Source of the DNA: JABDPF01 sp036351575
Lineage (GTDB): Bacteria; Pseudomonadota; Gammaproteobacteria; Xanthomonadales; SZUA-36
Assembly (NCBI GenBank): GCA_036351575.1
Contig: JAZBPJ010000038.1
Coordinates: 1-44,559 of the forward strand
DNA: 44,559 nucleotides
Reading direction: 5' to 3'
Part shown: piece by piece, positions 25,264 to 33,396 of the stretch
Layout: each line of letters starts with the position of its first letter
How positions within the stretch are numbered: the stretch's first letter is position 1
The notes under the pieces: model-generated
What the model was told of the DNA's origin: nothing
Seen by the model: the letters and a program-made list of their open reading frames with translations, nothing else
Databases searched by the model: none
Translations under genes and position numbers: made by a program

Positions 25264-27528
25264 TCAGCGAATATATTGCCTGAAATGCGCGAGATCCCGA
25301 TCGATAGCCAGTTCCAGGTTGCTGTCGGTGAAAAGGTGGTTGTCGCCCGGATAGATGTACAGACGAGCATCCAGGCCGCTTGATTCGAGGTGCTGGCCGA
25401 TCACTTTTGACCCGGTCGATGGAACCACCGGGTCGCCCTCGGCGTGCTGTATGTTGAGCGGAATTGAGATCGTTTTCGCAACGGGCGACAGGGATCGGCC
25501 GGTCTCTCCCTTCGGTCCAGCCAGCCATGCAGACCAGACACTGGCCGCACGCACTTCATTGCCCAGCGCGGCGAGCGCCTGCAGGGTCACGTCGCCGCCC
25601 ATGGAGTGCCCCCACAGGAAAACGTTGGCCGCGTCGGCTTCCTTCAGCGACTCGACGGCCCGAACGGCGGCGATCACGTCGCGGGCGTACCAGGCCGGCG
25701 GATCTTCGGTCTGCGTGTACTCGAAGCCTGCGGACGCGTTGTGCCCCCTGAAGTCCGGCCAGATCACAAGAAAGCCGCCCCTGGCGTAGGCCAGCGGCAA
25801 GCCGCGGTAGTAATCGCCCGGCCGGTCGGACACTCCGTCTTCATTTTTTCCGTTCATGGGCGGGTCCGGGTGATAGCCATGGTTCATGACGAGCACCGGC
25901 CATCCGTTTTCGGGGCGCACCCCGACGGGCTCGACGACCAGGGCGTACTGCCGCAGCCTGTCGGACGTGAAACTGACGACCCGCCTGGCGTGGCCTTCCA
26001 GCGGCGGGCGTTCGAAGGCCGTTTGAAATTCGTTGCGCAGCGCCGCGGCGTACATCGCGTGCCCGGCCGGTGACGCCTTGAAGGTCCCGGGCAATTCAGC
26101 AGGCGCCGTGATGCCTGAAGTGAACAGGGCGATGTCCCGCATCATCATGTAGTCGAACCCGGCTATGACCTCTCCCCGGCTGAACCATTCGAAGCGGCTG
26201 ACCCCAAGCCCGTGGTCGTTTTGCGGATAGTTGAAATTCGCGCTGCTGCCGCCGACGCCGTTGACGCGCTGCGCTAAATCCCTGTTCCAGCGCGGTATGG
26301 AGTAATAATCCTGGTCGGAATGGTGCAGGTGCAGCGGCTCGGTGAGGTAGCGCTCGTATGCAAAGCCGCCGATCTTTTCCATCGCGGATTCGATGCGCGG
26401 GTCGTGGACAACCGTTGTCCCGGCCGTGTCGTCCGAAAATACCCGGAAAGTGGCGTTGGATACGTCCTTGACGTGTTCATTCACGGCCCCGTACATCTCG
26501 TTGAACTTGAGCTCCAGCGAACGGGCCACGGTGGGCACATTCCAGGTTTCCGCTTGCCAGGACCATTCGGGGGATTCCGGGTCGACGGTTGCAATCCAGT
26601 CGGGCGGATATCCGAAGACAAAATCCGGGTTGACCGAGCCGTCTCTCCCGATCGCCGTTCCCGTCCAGCTGCCGTCGCCCGCCATGAATGCCTGCAGCGT
26701 GTTGCTCATGGGGCCGTAAATGGCGGCCTGTTCCAGCCGCGGGCCGAAACAGCCGGAGACGATCGAGCCGGAAAAGAGCCTGTTGCGAACAGTCGAGCCT
26801 TCGCCGGAAACAGCGAGCGCGGCCAGGACAGCGTCGCCGCCCTGCGAATGCCCGGCAATACTGATGCGGTCGAGATCGATGCTCAGCGGCTGGTCCAGGC
26901 CCGCGAGTGAAATGTCCATGGATTCCAGCGAGCCGATTCCCTCGAGCAGGTTCAGAATGTCCACGGCGTAAAACATCGGCGCCAGGTAGCTGCCGTTATC
27001 CCATGCTTCAAGGAACCCGATGCCGTCCGCGGGCTGGCCGTTGACGGTTCCGTGCCCCCTCAGGCCCGGTGACAGGACGACAAAACCGGCCTCGACGTAG
27101 CGGTTTACATAATCGGCATAGCTTGAGTCGGCGCTCAGAAAGAAGTCGAAAGAAGGGGCCTGTTCCTTCCCGTACCACCCGTGCACGAAGATGACGACGG
27201 GGAAGCCCCCGGGCGGCGGTTCGCGCGCGGGCACGTCGATGCGCGTGTAAAGGCGCAGTCCGTCGGACAGGTAAGAAGCAACCAGGGCGTGGCCGAACGA
27301 CCGGCTGCCTTCGGCGAGGCGCGTCTCGACGGCGATTTCGGAACTGTAGCCGCGGGCGCGCAGCGCCTCGATGGAAAGATCGTCGAGCGATGCAAGTGAA
27401 GGGTCGGGTTGATTTTCGCCCGGCTGTTCCAGGCGGCCGTTATTCCCAGGGTTGCCGACCGTGCACGCTGACAGCCAGGCGGCAGCCAGCAACGATAATA
27501 TGGAAAAGCAGCGCATCAGCCCGGGCAT
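25264..27528 (-). CDS. lipoprotein with two alpha/beta hydrolase domains (module 2)
   Basis: About 754 residues. The signal peptide ends in a lipobox, LSAC (about residue 22), so it is probably membrane-anchored in the periplasm. Two hydrolase domains follow. The first (about 95-500) has FVHGWYG, nucleophile GHSQGG, a possible acid in HHSDQDYY and a possible histidine in NDHGLG. The second (about 520-754) has VMNHGYH, GHSMGG, AEGDPVV and GDNHLFTD, a complete triad, and resembles the hydrolase at 19345. It probably hydrolyses esters or lactones of the imported compound. The start could be 27528 or 27516. It begins 8 bases after the type-A SnoaL gene. Confidence 0.8.
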   Translation of the reverse strand: MPGLMRCFSILSLLAAAWLSACTVGNPGNNGRLEQPGENQPDPSLASLDDLSIEALRARGYSSEIAVETRLAEGSRSFGHALVASYLSDGLRLYTRIDVPAREPPPGGFPVVIFVHGWYGKEQAPSFDFFLSADSSYADYVNRYVEAGFVVLSPGLRGHGTVNGQPADGIGFLEAWDNGSYLAPMFYAVDILNLLEGIGSLESMDISLAGLDQPLSIDLDRISIAGHSQGGDAVLAALAVSGEGSTVRNRLFSGSIVSGCFGPRLEQAAIYGPMSNTLQAFMAGDGSWTGTAIGRDGSVNPDFVFGYPPDWIATVDPESPEWSWQAETWNVPTVARSLELKFNEMYGAVNEHVKDVSNATFRVFSDDTAGTTVVHDPRIESAMEKIGGFAYERYLTEPLHLHHSDQDYYSIPRWNRDLAQRVNGVGGSSANFNYPQNDHGLGVSRFEWFSRGEVIAGFDYMMMRDIALFTSGITAPAELPGTFKASPAGHAMYAAALRNEFQTAFERPPLEGHARRVVSFTSDRLRQYALVVEPVGVRPENGWPVLVMNHGYHPDPPMNGKNEDGVSDRPGDYYRGLPLAYARGGFLVIWPDFRGHNASAGFEYTQTEDPPAWYARDVIAAVRAVESLKEADAANVFLWGHSMGGDVTLQALAALGNEVRAASVWSAWLAGPKGETGRSLSPVAKTISIPLNIQHAEGDPVVPSTGSKVIGQHLESSGLDARLYIYPGDNHLFTDSNLELAIDRDLAHFRQYIR

Positions 27529-27536
27529 GCCCCTGG

Positions 27537-28559
27537 CTAGCCGCTCTCCGCGATCAATTGCGCCATGAGCGCAAGTTCGTCGAACACGGTCCACTCCGCG
27601 ACGATGCGGCGGTTGACGATTCTCCAGTGTGACACGCCCACGATGTATACCGGTCGTCCGGTCGCCGCGATTCCCGCGAATTCACCCTGGTGATTTGCCG
27701 CTACGCTCCAGCGAACGGCTGCGTGCCGGTCGCGGGCGCCATAAGGCTGGCTGCAGATGTGATCGAGCGTGATTTTGGCATCGGGGAATGCATGGCGCAG
27801 CCCCGACCAGTGCTCCAGGGTTTCCTGCAAGCCCGAGTGAATCCGGACCGGGGCGCGCTGCAGAACCGTGTAGGGGGTATATGCCTCGCTGAGCGCGGAT
27901 GCGTCGCCGCTAACCCAGCAGGCCTCCAGGGTGCGGCGCGCGAAAGACTCCAGCGGGTCTGTTTCCGGTTCGCCAAGCGTCAACGCGCGGTTCGGCATGC
28001 CGCTCTGGACCCGTTCCTGCTCGGCGCCCAGCCATTCCAGGAAATTATCGTCGAACCGTTCGGCGATGGTTCGAGCCGCGCCCAGCGTATCGATACCCAG
28101 TTGCTGAACCAGGGCAAGGTTATCGCGGAGCAGCCACTCCCCGGTAATCTGTCCACGGCTTATCTCGCAGTCCGCGATGTTCATCGTGCGGACCGTGCGC
28201 CCGGTTGCAGCTGAAAAGAGGGTATCTCCGAGGTTGGTCATCGGGCTGGTGATGCGGTGGGATGAAAATCCGCGTTCCAGGTTTCCTGACCAGATGATGT
28301 CGTCACCAAGCAGAAGGCGGTCCGGGAATGCTTCAAGCGTGGCCCGTGTGCCCTTTACCATGCTCCTGGCGCCGCGGGTGATTCCCTCGAGGCTGAATAC
28401 CTCGATATCTTCGCCGTAGTAATCCAGGATGGTGTCGATCTGCCTCCGTTCCCAGATTTCATGGGTAATACCCAGTATGTAAGGCACCACTTCCGAGTAA
28501 CCAAAGTATTCCGGGGATGAATTCTGTTTCTCGGAAAGAGCCTTGGGGGTTGCTTTCAT
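27537..28559 (-). CDS. tandem-domain SnoaL/NTF2-like protein, type A (module 2)
   Basis: A 340-residue paralogue of 15563-16708 with two SnoaL-like domains (about 20-170 and 205-338). Matching landmarks are IWERRQIDTILDYYGEDIEVF in domain 1 and GVSHWRIVNRRIVAEWTVFDEL in domain 2. It is about 40 residues shorter, mainly at the N-terminus. The ATG at 28559 follows GGATACAAGG. It has its own AT-rich promoter gap with two candidate operators and is followed closely by the lipoprotein hydrolase gene. No signal peptide; reaction unknown. Confidence 0.75.
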   Translation of the reverse strand: MKATPKALSEKQNSSPEYFGYSEVVPYILGITHEIWERRQIDTILDYYGEDIEVFSLEGITRGARSMVKGTRATLEAFPDRLLLGDDIIWSGNLERGFSSHRITSPMTNLGDTLFSAATGRTVRTMNIADCEISRGQITGEWLLRDNLALVQQLGIDTLGAARTIAERFDDNFLEWLGAEQERVQSGMPNRALTLGEPETDPLESFARRTLEACWVSGDASALSEAYTPYTVLQRAPVRIHSGLQETLEHWSGLRHAFPDAKITLDHICSQPYGARDRHAAVRWSVAANHQGEFAGIAATGRPVYIVGVSHWRIVNRRIVAEWTVFDELALMAQLIAESG

Positions 28560-28612
28560 CCTTGTATCCTGCCGCGATCCATATTTTATTTTCTTGGAAA
28601 ACGCCTCACGAA

Positions 28613-28630
28613 ATATACTTCGGATTCATT
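28613..28630. promoter_or_regulatory. candidate operator, site 4
   Basis: ATATACTTCGGATTCATT, 13/18 to the consensus, 54 bases before the ATG of the type-A SnoaL gene. A weaker TTCGAA copy (11/18) lies at 28644-28661 between sites 4 and 5. Confidence 0.4.
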
Positions 28631-28710
28631 TGATATTCAATTTTTATGATTCGAATTCGATTATGAAAAATATAAATACAAATAAAACAACGAAATAAAT
28701 TTATTAAAAA

Positions 28711-28728
28711 AATGATTTCGAAGTCTAT
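28711..28728. promoter_or_regulatory. candidate operator, site 5
   Basis: AATGATTTCGAAGTCTAT, 15/18 to the consensus, at the far end of the AT-rich gap between the two module 2 SnoaL genes; it overlaps the stop codon of the upstream type-B gene. Confidence 0.5.
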
Positions 28729-29702
28729 TTATCTCGCCGTATGCGGCCCAACAAATCGACACCAAGCTGCATGAAGAGATCGGGCATGTCGATCAGGACC
28801 CAGTTTTCGGCAAGCAGTCCGGCTTTCCGGCGCCAGAAGTCCATCACGCGCATGCTGACCTGCCTGCCGGTCGGTGGGCAGCCCAGGTACTCGCCGCGAT
28901 GGGTGCCTACGACACTCGGCCAGCCGGTGACGCAGACATAATCACCTTCGGCCAGCCACGCTGTCTGGGGCGGCGCCGTGCGGTCCGGAAAGGCTTTGAG
29001 GAAAGGTCCCTGGTGGTTTTTCTGAAACCCGTCCAGTCCGTGTGTCGTGCCGATACCGGCCGGTCCGTACCAGCGCATGTCTTCGGTCCAGAACCGCTCC
29101 ATTCCCATGGTTGCCAGGTCATGTTCATCGAACTCGAGCAGCCCCTCGATCATGGCTTCGACAAGGCGCATGGAGTCATCGGCCGCTTCCTGGCGCTGCG
29201 TCGCAAGCATTACGCCATCCCCGGTTGCGGGCTCCGGAACGGGGTCGGTTGAGCCCCGGTCGGGCGGCAGCAGCTTGATGCCGGCCTGTCGGCAGACATC
29301 GACCAGGTCGATGAGCGTGCGAACTTCTTCGATGCGGCCGTTTTCGATGCGGGCGAATTCTCCGTAGCGGATGCGGGTTGGTTTTCCGGATGCCGGAATC
29401 GTCAGCCAGTCATTCGAGAACACGCCGGTGAAGTGGCCCGTGGCCGCCACCCATGCTTTCCCCCGGTAGAGACCGCTCATCAGGATGTCATCGCGCCTCT
29501 CGAGGTTTGAAAATGCCTCTCGAAAAGGCTGCCAGAACCTTTCGACAGCTTCCAGCGGGCCAGTGGTTGCCTCGAATGGGTGCGGCCAATGCCACCGTGT
29601 GTTATCGCCAAGATATTCGCTTGCGACCGGCGCCAGGCCGCATTCAGCGGAATCGAGCAATCGGCGGCAGAATTCACGGTACAGGGCTTTTTCTTCTTGC
29701 AT
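28725..29702 (-). CDS. tandem-domain SnoaL/NTF2-like protein, type B (module 2)
   Basis: A 325-residue paralogue of 16726-17727. Domain 1 has WHWPHPFEATTGPLEAVERF and LTIPASGKPTRIRYGEFARI; domain 2 opens MRWYGPAGIGTT and ends ENWVLIDMPDLFMQLGVDLLGR. ATG at 29702 is chosen: the open frame upstream crosses operator site 6 and AT-rich promoter DNA. No strong ribosome binding site. It is divergent from the corrinoid protein operon, linking module 2 to the catabolic genes. The C-terminal half also matches the single-domain protein at 12454. Confidence 0.78.
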   Translation of the reverse strand: MQEEKALYREFCRRLLDSAECGLAPVASEYLGDNTRWHWPHPFEATTGPLEAVERFWQPFREAFSNLERRDDILMSGLYRGKAWVAATGHFTGVFSNDWLTIPASGKPTRIRYGEFARIENGRIEEVRTLIDLVDVCRQAGIKLLPPDRGSTDPVPEPATGDGVMLATQRQEAADDSMRLVEAMIEGLLEFDEHDLATMGMERFWTEDMRWYGPAGIGTTHGLDGFQKNHQGPFLKAFPDRTAPPQTAWLAEGDYVCVTGWPSVVGTHRGEYLGCPPTGRQVSMRVMDFWRRKAGLLAENWVLIDMPDLFMQLGVDLLGRIRRDK

Positions 29703-29748
29703 GGCGTGGTTCGCTTCTGAATGTCTTGATAAACCAGTGTGGAGAAGA

Positions 29749-29766
29749 ATATACTTCGAATGCAAA
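29749..29766. promoter_or_regulatory. candidate operator, site 6
   Basis: ATATACTTCGAATGCAAA, 13/18 to the consensus and sharing 16 identical bases with site 1. It lies 46 bases upstream of the type-B SnoaL start in the divergent gap before the corrinoid operon. Confidence 0.5.
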
Positions 29767-29838
29767 ACAATGACAAAATATTTTCTTTTGATTTAAGTCA
29801 ATACTTTACAAATTATTGTTTTTAAGGCTTTAAAATAT

Positions 29839-29856
29839 TTTGACTGCGACGTCATC
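29839..29856. promoter_or_regulatory. candidate operator, site 7, before the corrinoid operon
   Basis: TTTGACTGCGACGTCATC, 13/18 to the consensus, 64 bases before the corrinoid protein start, within a larger inverted repeat TTTTGA...TCAAAA. A half-site TAAGTCAAT (8/9) also lies at 29794-29802. Confidence 0.4.
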
Positions 29857-29920
29857 AAAAACTATGGTTTTTTCTTGTTGGCCCGGCTGAACGCCAATGA
29901 CCGCACCGCGAGGAGTTTCG

Positions 29921-30550
29921 ATGGAAATCAACAGAGAACTTTGGGATGCAATCTACCATGGCGACTCTGCCCGGGTGGAAAGCATCGTCGAGCAGGAAAT
30001 TGCATCGGGTGTCGATGCGGTCGCGCTGATGAATACGACGATGATCCCCGCGCTGCGTGATATCGGCGAGGCGTTTTCCGCGGGTGAAGTTTTCATTCCG
30101 GAAATGCTGGTCGGCGCCAGAGCCTTGCAGACCGGCATGGATTTGCTTGAACCTCTGCTGGTCGAGGAGGGCAACGAGCCAATTGCGAAGGTCTGCATCG
30201 GAACCGTGAAGGGCGACCTGCACGACATCGGAAAGAACCTGGTGACGATCATGCTCAGGGGTTCCGGTTTCGAGGTCGAGGACATCGGGGTCAATTGTGA
30301 GATAGAGGACTACGCCGCGGCGGTCGAGCGGGGTTCCAGGGTGGTCTGTCTCAGCGCATTGCTCAGCACCACGCGGGACCAGATGCGCCCGGTGATCGAT
30401 TATTTTTCGAACCGCGAGGACGTAAAGGTCGTGGTTGGAGGGGCGGCGGTTACCCGGAATTTTGCGCAGGAGATCGGCGCCGATGAATTCGGCGAGGATG
30501 CAAGCGACGCAGTCCGTGCGGTCCGCTCCTGCCTCGGCATGGCTGCCTGA
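29921..30550 (+). CDS. corrinoid (B12-binding) methyl-carrier protein, MtaC/MtbC type
   Basis: A 209-residue methyltransferase corrinoid protein. Residues 1-85 form the helical cap domain (FIPEMLVGARALQTGMDLL) and 88-209 the B12-binding domain with the cobalt-ligand motif D99-L-H101-D-I-G104, then LSALLSTT and VVGGAAVT for the nucleotide tail. It carries a methyl group on cobalt between a substrate methyltransferase and a methyl-accepting enzyme. ATG at 29921 follows AGGAG by 5 bases; the earlier in-frame ATG at 29897 lacks one. First gene of the long catabolic run. Candidate partners are the UroD-like proteins at 34837 and 44133 and the activator at 8095. Confidence 0.93.
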   Translation: MEINRELWDAIYHGDSARVESIVEQEIASGVDAVALMNTTMIPALRDIGEAFSAGEVFIPEMLVGARALQTGMDLLEPLLVEEGNEPIAKVCIGTVKGDLHDIGKNLVTIMLRGSGFEVEDIGVNCEIEDYAAAVERGSRVVCLSALLSTTRDQMRPVIDYFSNREDVKVVVGGAAVTRNFAQEIGADEFGEDASDAVRAVRSCLGMAA

Positions 30551-30570
30551 GCGAATCCCGGCCATGAATC

Positions 30571-31491
30571 ATGAATGAATCCGAACAAACAGACGTCTGG
30601 ACCGGCGAACCCGGCCCGGTCGTTGAAGACGGCGCAGCATTTGAGACGCTGCTGACCGGTTTCGAATTTCTCGAGGGGCCATCCTGGCACCGGGAACAGG
30701 GATTTCTCGTTTTCAGCGACATCATCGGAAACCGCCAGTACACCTGGTCACCCTCGAAAGGCAAGCGCATTTTTCGGTCGCCGAGCAACATGGCTAACGG
30801 CACGACGTGGGACCGCAAGGGGCGTCTGCTCGTTTGCGAACATGCCACCAGCCGGGTGGTGCGCCTGCACCCTGGTGGAAAAGAAGAACTGTTGGCGTCC
30901 CACTTTGAGGGCAAGGAACTCAACAGCCCGAACGACATCGTCGAAAAGTCGAATGGATGGATCTATTTCACCGATCCGAACTCGGGCCGGACCTCGCCCT
31001 GGGGCGTGCCCCGGGAACAGCAGCTTGATTTTCAGGGGGTTTACCGTTTCGAGCCCCGAAGCGGGAAGCTGGTCCTGCTGGCGGATGATTTTTCCAAGCC
31101 CAACGGCCTGTGTTTTTCGCGCGACGAGTCGAGGCTGTTCGTCAACGATACCGACCAACAGCACATCCGTGTTTTTGATGTAAAGGAAGACGGATCGCTG
31201 CAGGGCGGTGCGCTCTGGGCATCCACGGACGGCGCCCGGCCGGGCGTGGCCGATGGAATGAAGTTCGACGCGCAAGGCAATCTTTACAGCAGCGGATCAG
31301 GCGGTATCCACGTCTTTTCTCCGGACGGCAACCGCCTGGGCATCATCCGCACGCCGCAGGTAGCGGCAAATTTCAACTGGGGCGGGAAAGACATGCGAGA
31401 CCTTTTTGTCACGGCGACGCACACGCTGTATCGGCTTCGTATGACCATCCCGGGCCTCGTACCGTTGGGGTACGGCCCCGCGCCGGTTTAA
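30571..31491 (+). CDS. SMP-30/gluconolactonase-like protein
   Basis: A 306-residue six-bladed beta-propeller of the SMP-30/gluconolactonase/LRE family. Metal-site blocks are visible: FLEGPSW (glutamate), LNSPNDIV (asparagine), and PGVADGMKFDAQGNLYSSG (aspartate) with PNGLCFS before it. The family hydrolyses sugar lactones. No signal peptide, so cytoplasmic. It lies 20 bases after the corrinoid gene in the same operon. A lactonase step fits a dehydrogenase-lactonase route for a sugar- or polyol-derived skeleton, but the substrate is not shown. Confidence 0.85.
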   Translation: MNESEQTDVWTGEPGPVVEDGAAFETLLTGFEFLEGPSWHREQGFLVFSDIIGNRQYTWSPSKGKRIFRSPSNMANGTTWDRKGRLLVCEHATSRVVRLHPGGKEELLASHFEGKELNSPNDIVEKSNGWIYFTDPNSGRTSPWGVPREQQLDFQGVYRFEPRSGKLVLLADDFSKPNGLCFSRDESRLFVNDTDQQHIRVFDVKEDGSLQGGALWASTDGARPGVADGMKFDAQGNLYSSGSGGIHVFSPDGNRLGIIRTPQVAANFNWGGKDMRDLFVTATHTLYRLRMTIPGLVPLGYGPAPV

Positions 31492-31503
31492 CGGGAGGCA
31501 ATC

Positions 31504-32544
31504 ATGCCGGAAAATGGAATAAGGATTCCGCACGAGTCGCTCAGGCGCTTCGTCACCGAGATTTTCAGGGACGGCGGACACTGCCCCGAAGAAAATGCAA
31601 GAACCATCGCGGACTGCCTGGTCCAGACGAATCTCTGGGGCATCGACGGTCATGGCGTAATCCGGGTGCCGATCTACCTGGAGCGCTTTCGAAATGGAGC
31701 CATGAACAATCGGCCGACCGTGAAGTCTGTTCGGGCGGCGGGCGGTTTCGAAGTCCTCGATGCAGATAATGGCGCCGGTTATATCGCCGGCCGGGCCGCG
31801 ATGCAGCGGGCCATCGAGTTGGCTCGGGAGCAGGTGGTTTCCGCGGTTGGCATCATCAACAGCAATCATTGCGGCGCCACGGCGCTGTATGCGCGGATGG
31901 CGGCGGACGAGGGCATGGTCGGCATTGCGATGACCAATGTCGCACCCAACATGTCGATGCCCGGCGTCAGGAAGCCGATTACCGGAAACAACCCGATAGC
32001 GGTTGCTGTTCCGACCTTCGGCAGCTTTCCTTTTTCACTGGACATTTCCCTTTCCGCCGTCGCTGGCGGAAAGTTGATCGTGGCGGCAAAAAACGGTGAA
32101 GAAATCCCGCTCGGATGGGCTACCGACAAGGACGGCAATCCGACGACCGACGCCCAGGCCGGATTCGAGGGTTTCCTTCTGCCCATGGGCGCCCACAAAG
32201 GTTTCGGTCTCTCGCTGATGGTCGACATACTCAGCGGAGTGATCACCGGCGGTGCATTCCAGGGTCACCTCAAGGGCATGTACAAGAACCCGGAAGATCC
32301 AAGCGCAACGGCGCACCTGATGCTGGTGATCAATCCACTGGCGATCCTTTCCAGAGAGAATTTCGAGAAACGCATGACCGAGTTCGTGCAAACACTCAAG
32401 GCGACCCCGGTGAACCCCGGCGCAGATGAAATCCTGTTGCCCGGGGAACTGGAATACCGCATCGAACGGGAACGGCTCAGCGAGGGCATTCCGCTGCCCA
32501 GGGCCGTTTTCGAAGACCTAACCCGTATCAGAGAAGAAATCTGA
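31504..32544 (+). CDS. Ldh2/malate dehydrogenase (YlbC/ComC type) family oxidoreductase
   Basis: A 346-residue NAD(P)-dependent dehydrogenase of the Ldh2/MDH2 family (2-hydroxy acids, ureidoglycolate, sulfolactate, 2,3-diketogulonate). Signature blocks are TNLWGIDGHGVIRVP near 43, INSNHCGATALYARMA, TNVAPNMSMPG, and GAHKGFGLSLMVDILSGVITGG. GGGAGG lies 6 bases before ATG; 12 bases separate it from both neighbours. Probably oxidises a 2-hydroxy acid, or reduces a 2-oxo acid, formed in the pathway. The exact substrate cannot be deduced. Confidence 0.9.
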   Translation: MPENGIRIPHESLRRFVTEIFRDGGHCPEENARTIADCLVQTNLWGIDGHGVIRVPIYLERFRNGAMNNRPTVKSVRAAGGFEVLDADNGAGYIAGRAAMQRAIELAREQVVSAVGIINSNHCGATALYARMAADEGMVGIAMTNVAPNMSMPGVRKPITGNNPIAVAVPTFGSFPFSLDISLSAVAGGKLIVAAKNGEEIPLGWATDKDGNPTTDAQAGFEGFLLPMGAHKGFGLSLMVDILSGVITGGAFQGHLKGMYKNPEDPSATAHLMLVINPLAILSRENFEKRMTEFVQTLKATPVNPGADEILLPGELEYRIERERLSEGIPLPRAVFEDLTRIREEI

Positions 32545-32556
32545 AGGAGTAAAGAA

Positions 32557-33369
32557 ATGAGCCAACGCAAATCTGTATGGTTTCACGAAATTTGTGCGCC
32601 CGACCTGGTCGAGTACGCGACGACCGTGAATGACGTCGCCATCCTGCCGCTGGGCGCCATCGAGCAGCACGGTCCGCACACACCCTGTGCGGTCGATGCG
32701 TTCAACGCCATCAAGATGTCGGAAATGATCGCGAAGAAATCGGGCGCCACCGTTCTGCCGTGCCCGATGTACGGTTCGCACCCCTACCATCACTGGGGCG
32801 TCAAAGGCACCATCCCGCTGCGCTTCGAGACGCACATCGCCCTGGTCGAAGACATCGTTCGCGGCGCCGCCGTGGCCGGTTTCAACAAGTTCATCCTGTT
32901 TTCCGCGCACGGCCAGGTGTCTTCCACCATCGTCGCGGTGCACAAACTGGGAATCGAGGGGAATTTCGTGCTGAGCATGCACTGGTACGACTTCCTGCGC
33001 GACAACCAGGACGTTCTCGAAGACCCGATGTGGCACGCCGACGAGGCCGAGACCTCGGTAGGCCTGTACCTCTACCCCGAGTTCGTGGACATGAGCCGGG
33101 CGGAAGACGGGGAAAGCACCGGCCTGATCGATCCCAAGTGGAAAATCGCCCCCGGAATGATGCCCAGGCCGGGCCAGATGTATCATTTCGAGGGCACGTT
33201 TGCACTTCCCGAGAAACTCGAGGGCGGTAACGGCGTGGTCGGTAATCCGACAAAGGCGACACGTGAGAAAGGCGAAATCATCGTCAACCGGGTCGTTGAC
33301 CACGTGTCCGAACTCATCGGCGAGATCATGGACAAGTACCCCGTGGGAACCCGGCCCCAGACGGCCTGA
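32557..33369 (+). CDS. creatininase-family metal amidohydrolase
   Basis: A 270-residue creatininase-fold hydrolase. Metal ligands are seen in GAIEQHGPH (E, H), VDAFNA (D), FSAHGQ (H) and DEAETS (E). The family's NGHGGN motif is SAHGQV here, a notable change near the active site. The family includes creatininase, MftE and IolN, which hydrolyses the cyclic ketone 3-dehydro-scyllo-inosose. Ring-opening of a cyclic ketone or amide is therefore possible, which is inference. AAGGAG precedes the ATG; it sits between the Ldh2 and fucose-isomerase-like genes. Confidence 0.85.
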   Translation: MSQRKSVWFHEICAPDLVEYATTVNDVAILPLGAIEQHGPHTPCAVDAFNAIKMSEMIAKKSGATVLPCPMYGSHPYHHWGVKGTIPLRFETHIALVEDIVRGAAVAGFNKFILFSAHGQVSSTIVAVHKLGIEGNFVLSMHWYDFLRDNQDVLEDPMWHADEAETSVGLYLYPEFVDMSRAEDGESTGLIDPKWKIAPGMMPRPGQMYHFEGTFALPEKLEGGNGVVGNPTKATREKGEIIVNRVVDHVSELIGEIMDKYPVGTRPQTA

Positions 33370-33396
33370 CAGGCATATTCCAACGGAGAATGGATC

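Noticed and set aside
27529..27594. Earlier start of the lipoprotein hydrolase at 27594
   Set aside because: It would bury the lipoprotein signal peptide and overlap the upstream SnoaL gene by more than 50 bases.
28644..28661. Additional TTCGAA palindrome between sites 4 and 5
   Set aside because: Only 11 of 18 consensus positions match; not listed as a separate operator.
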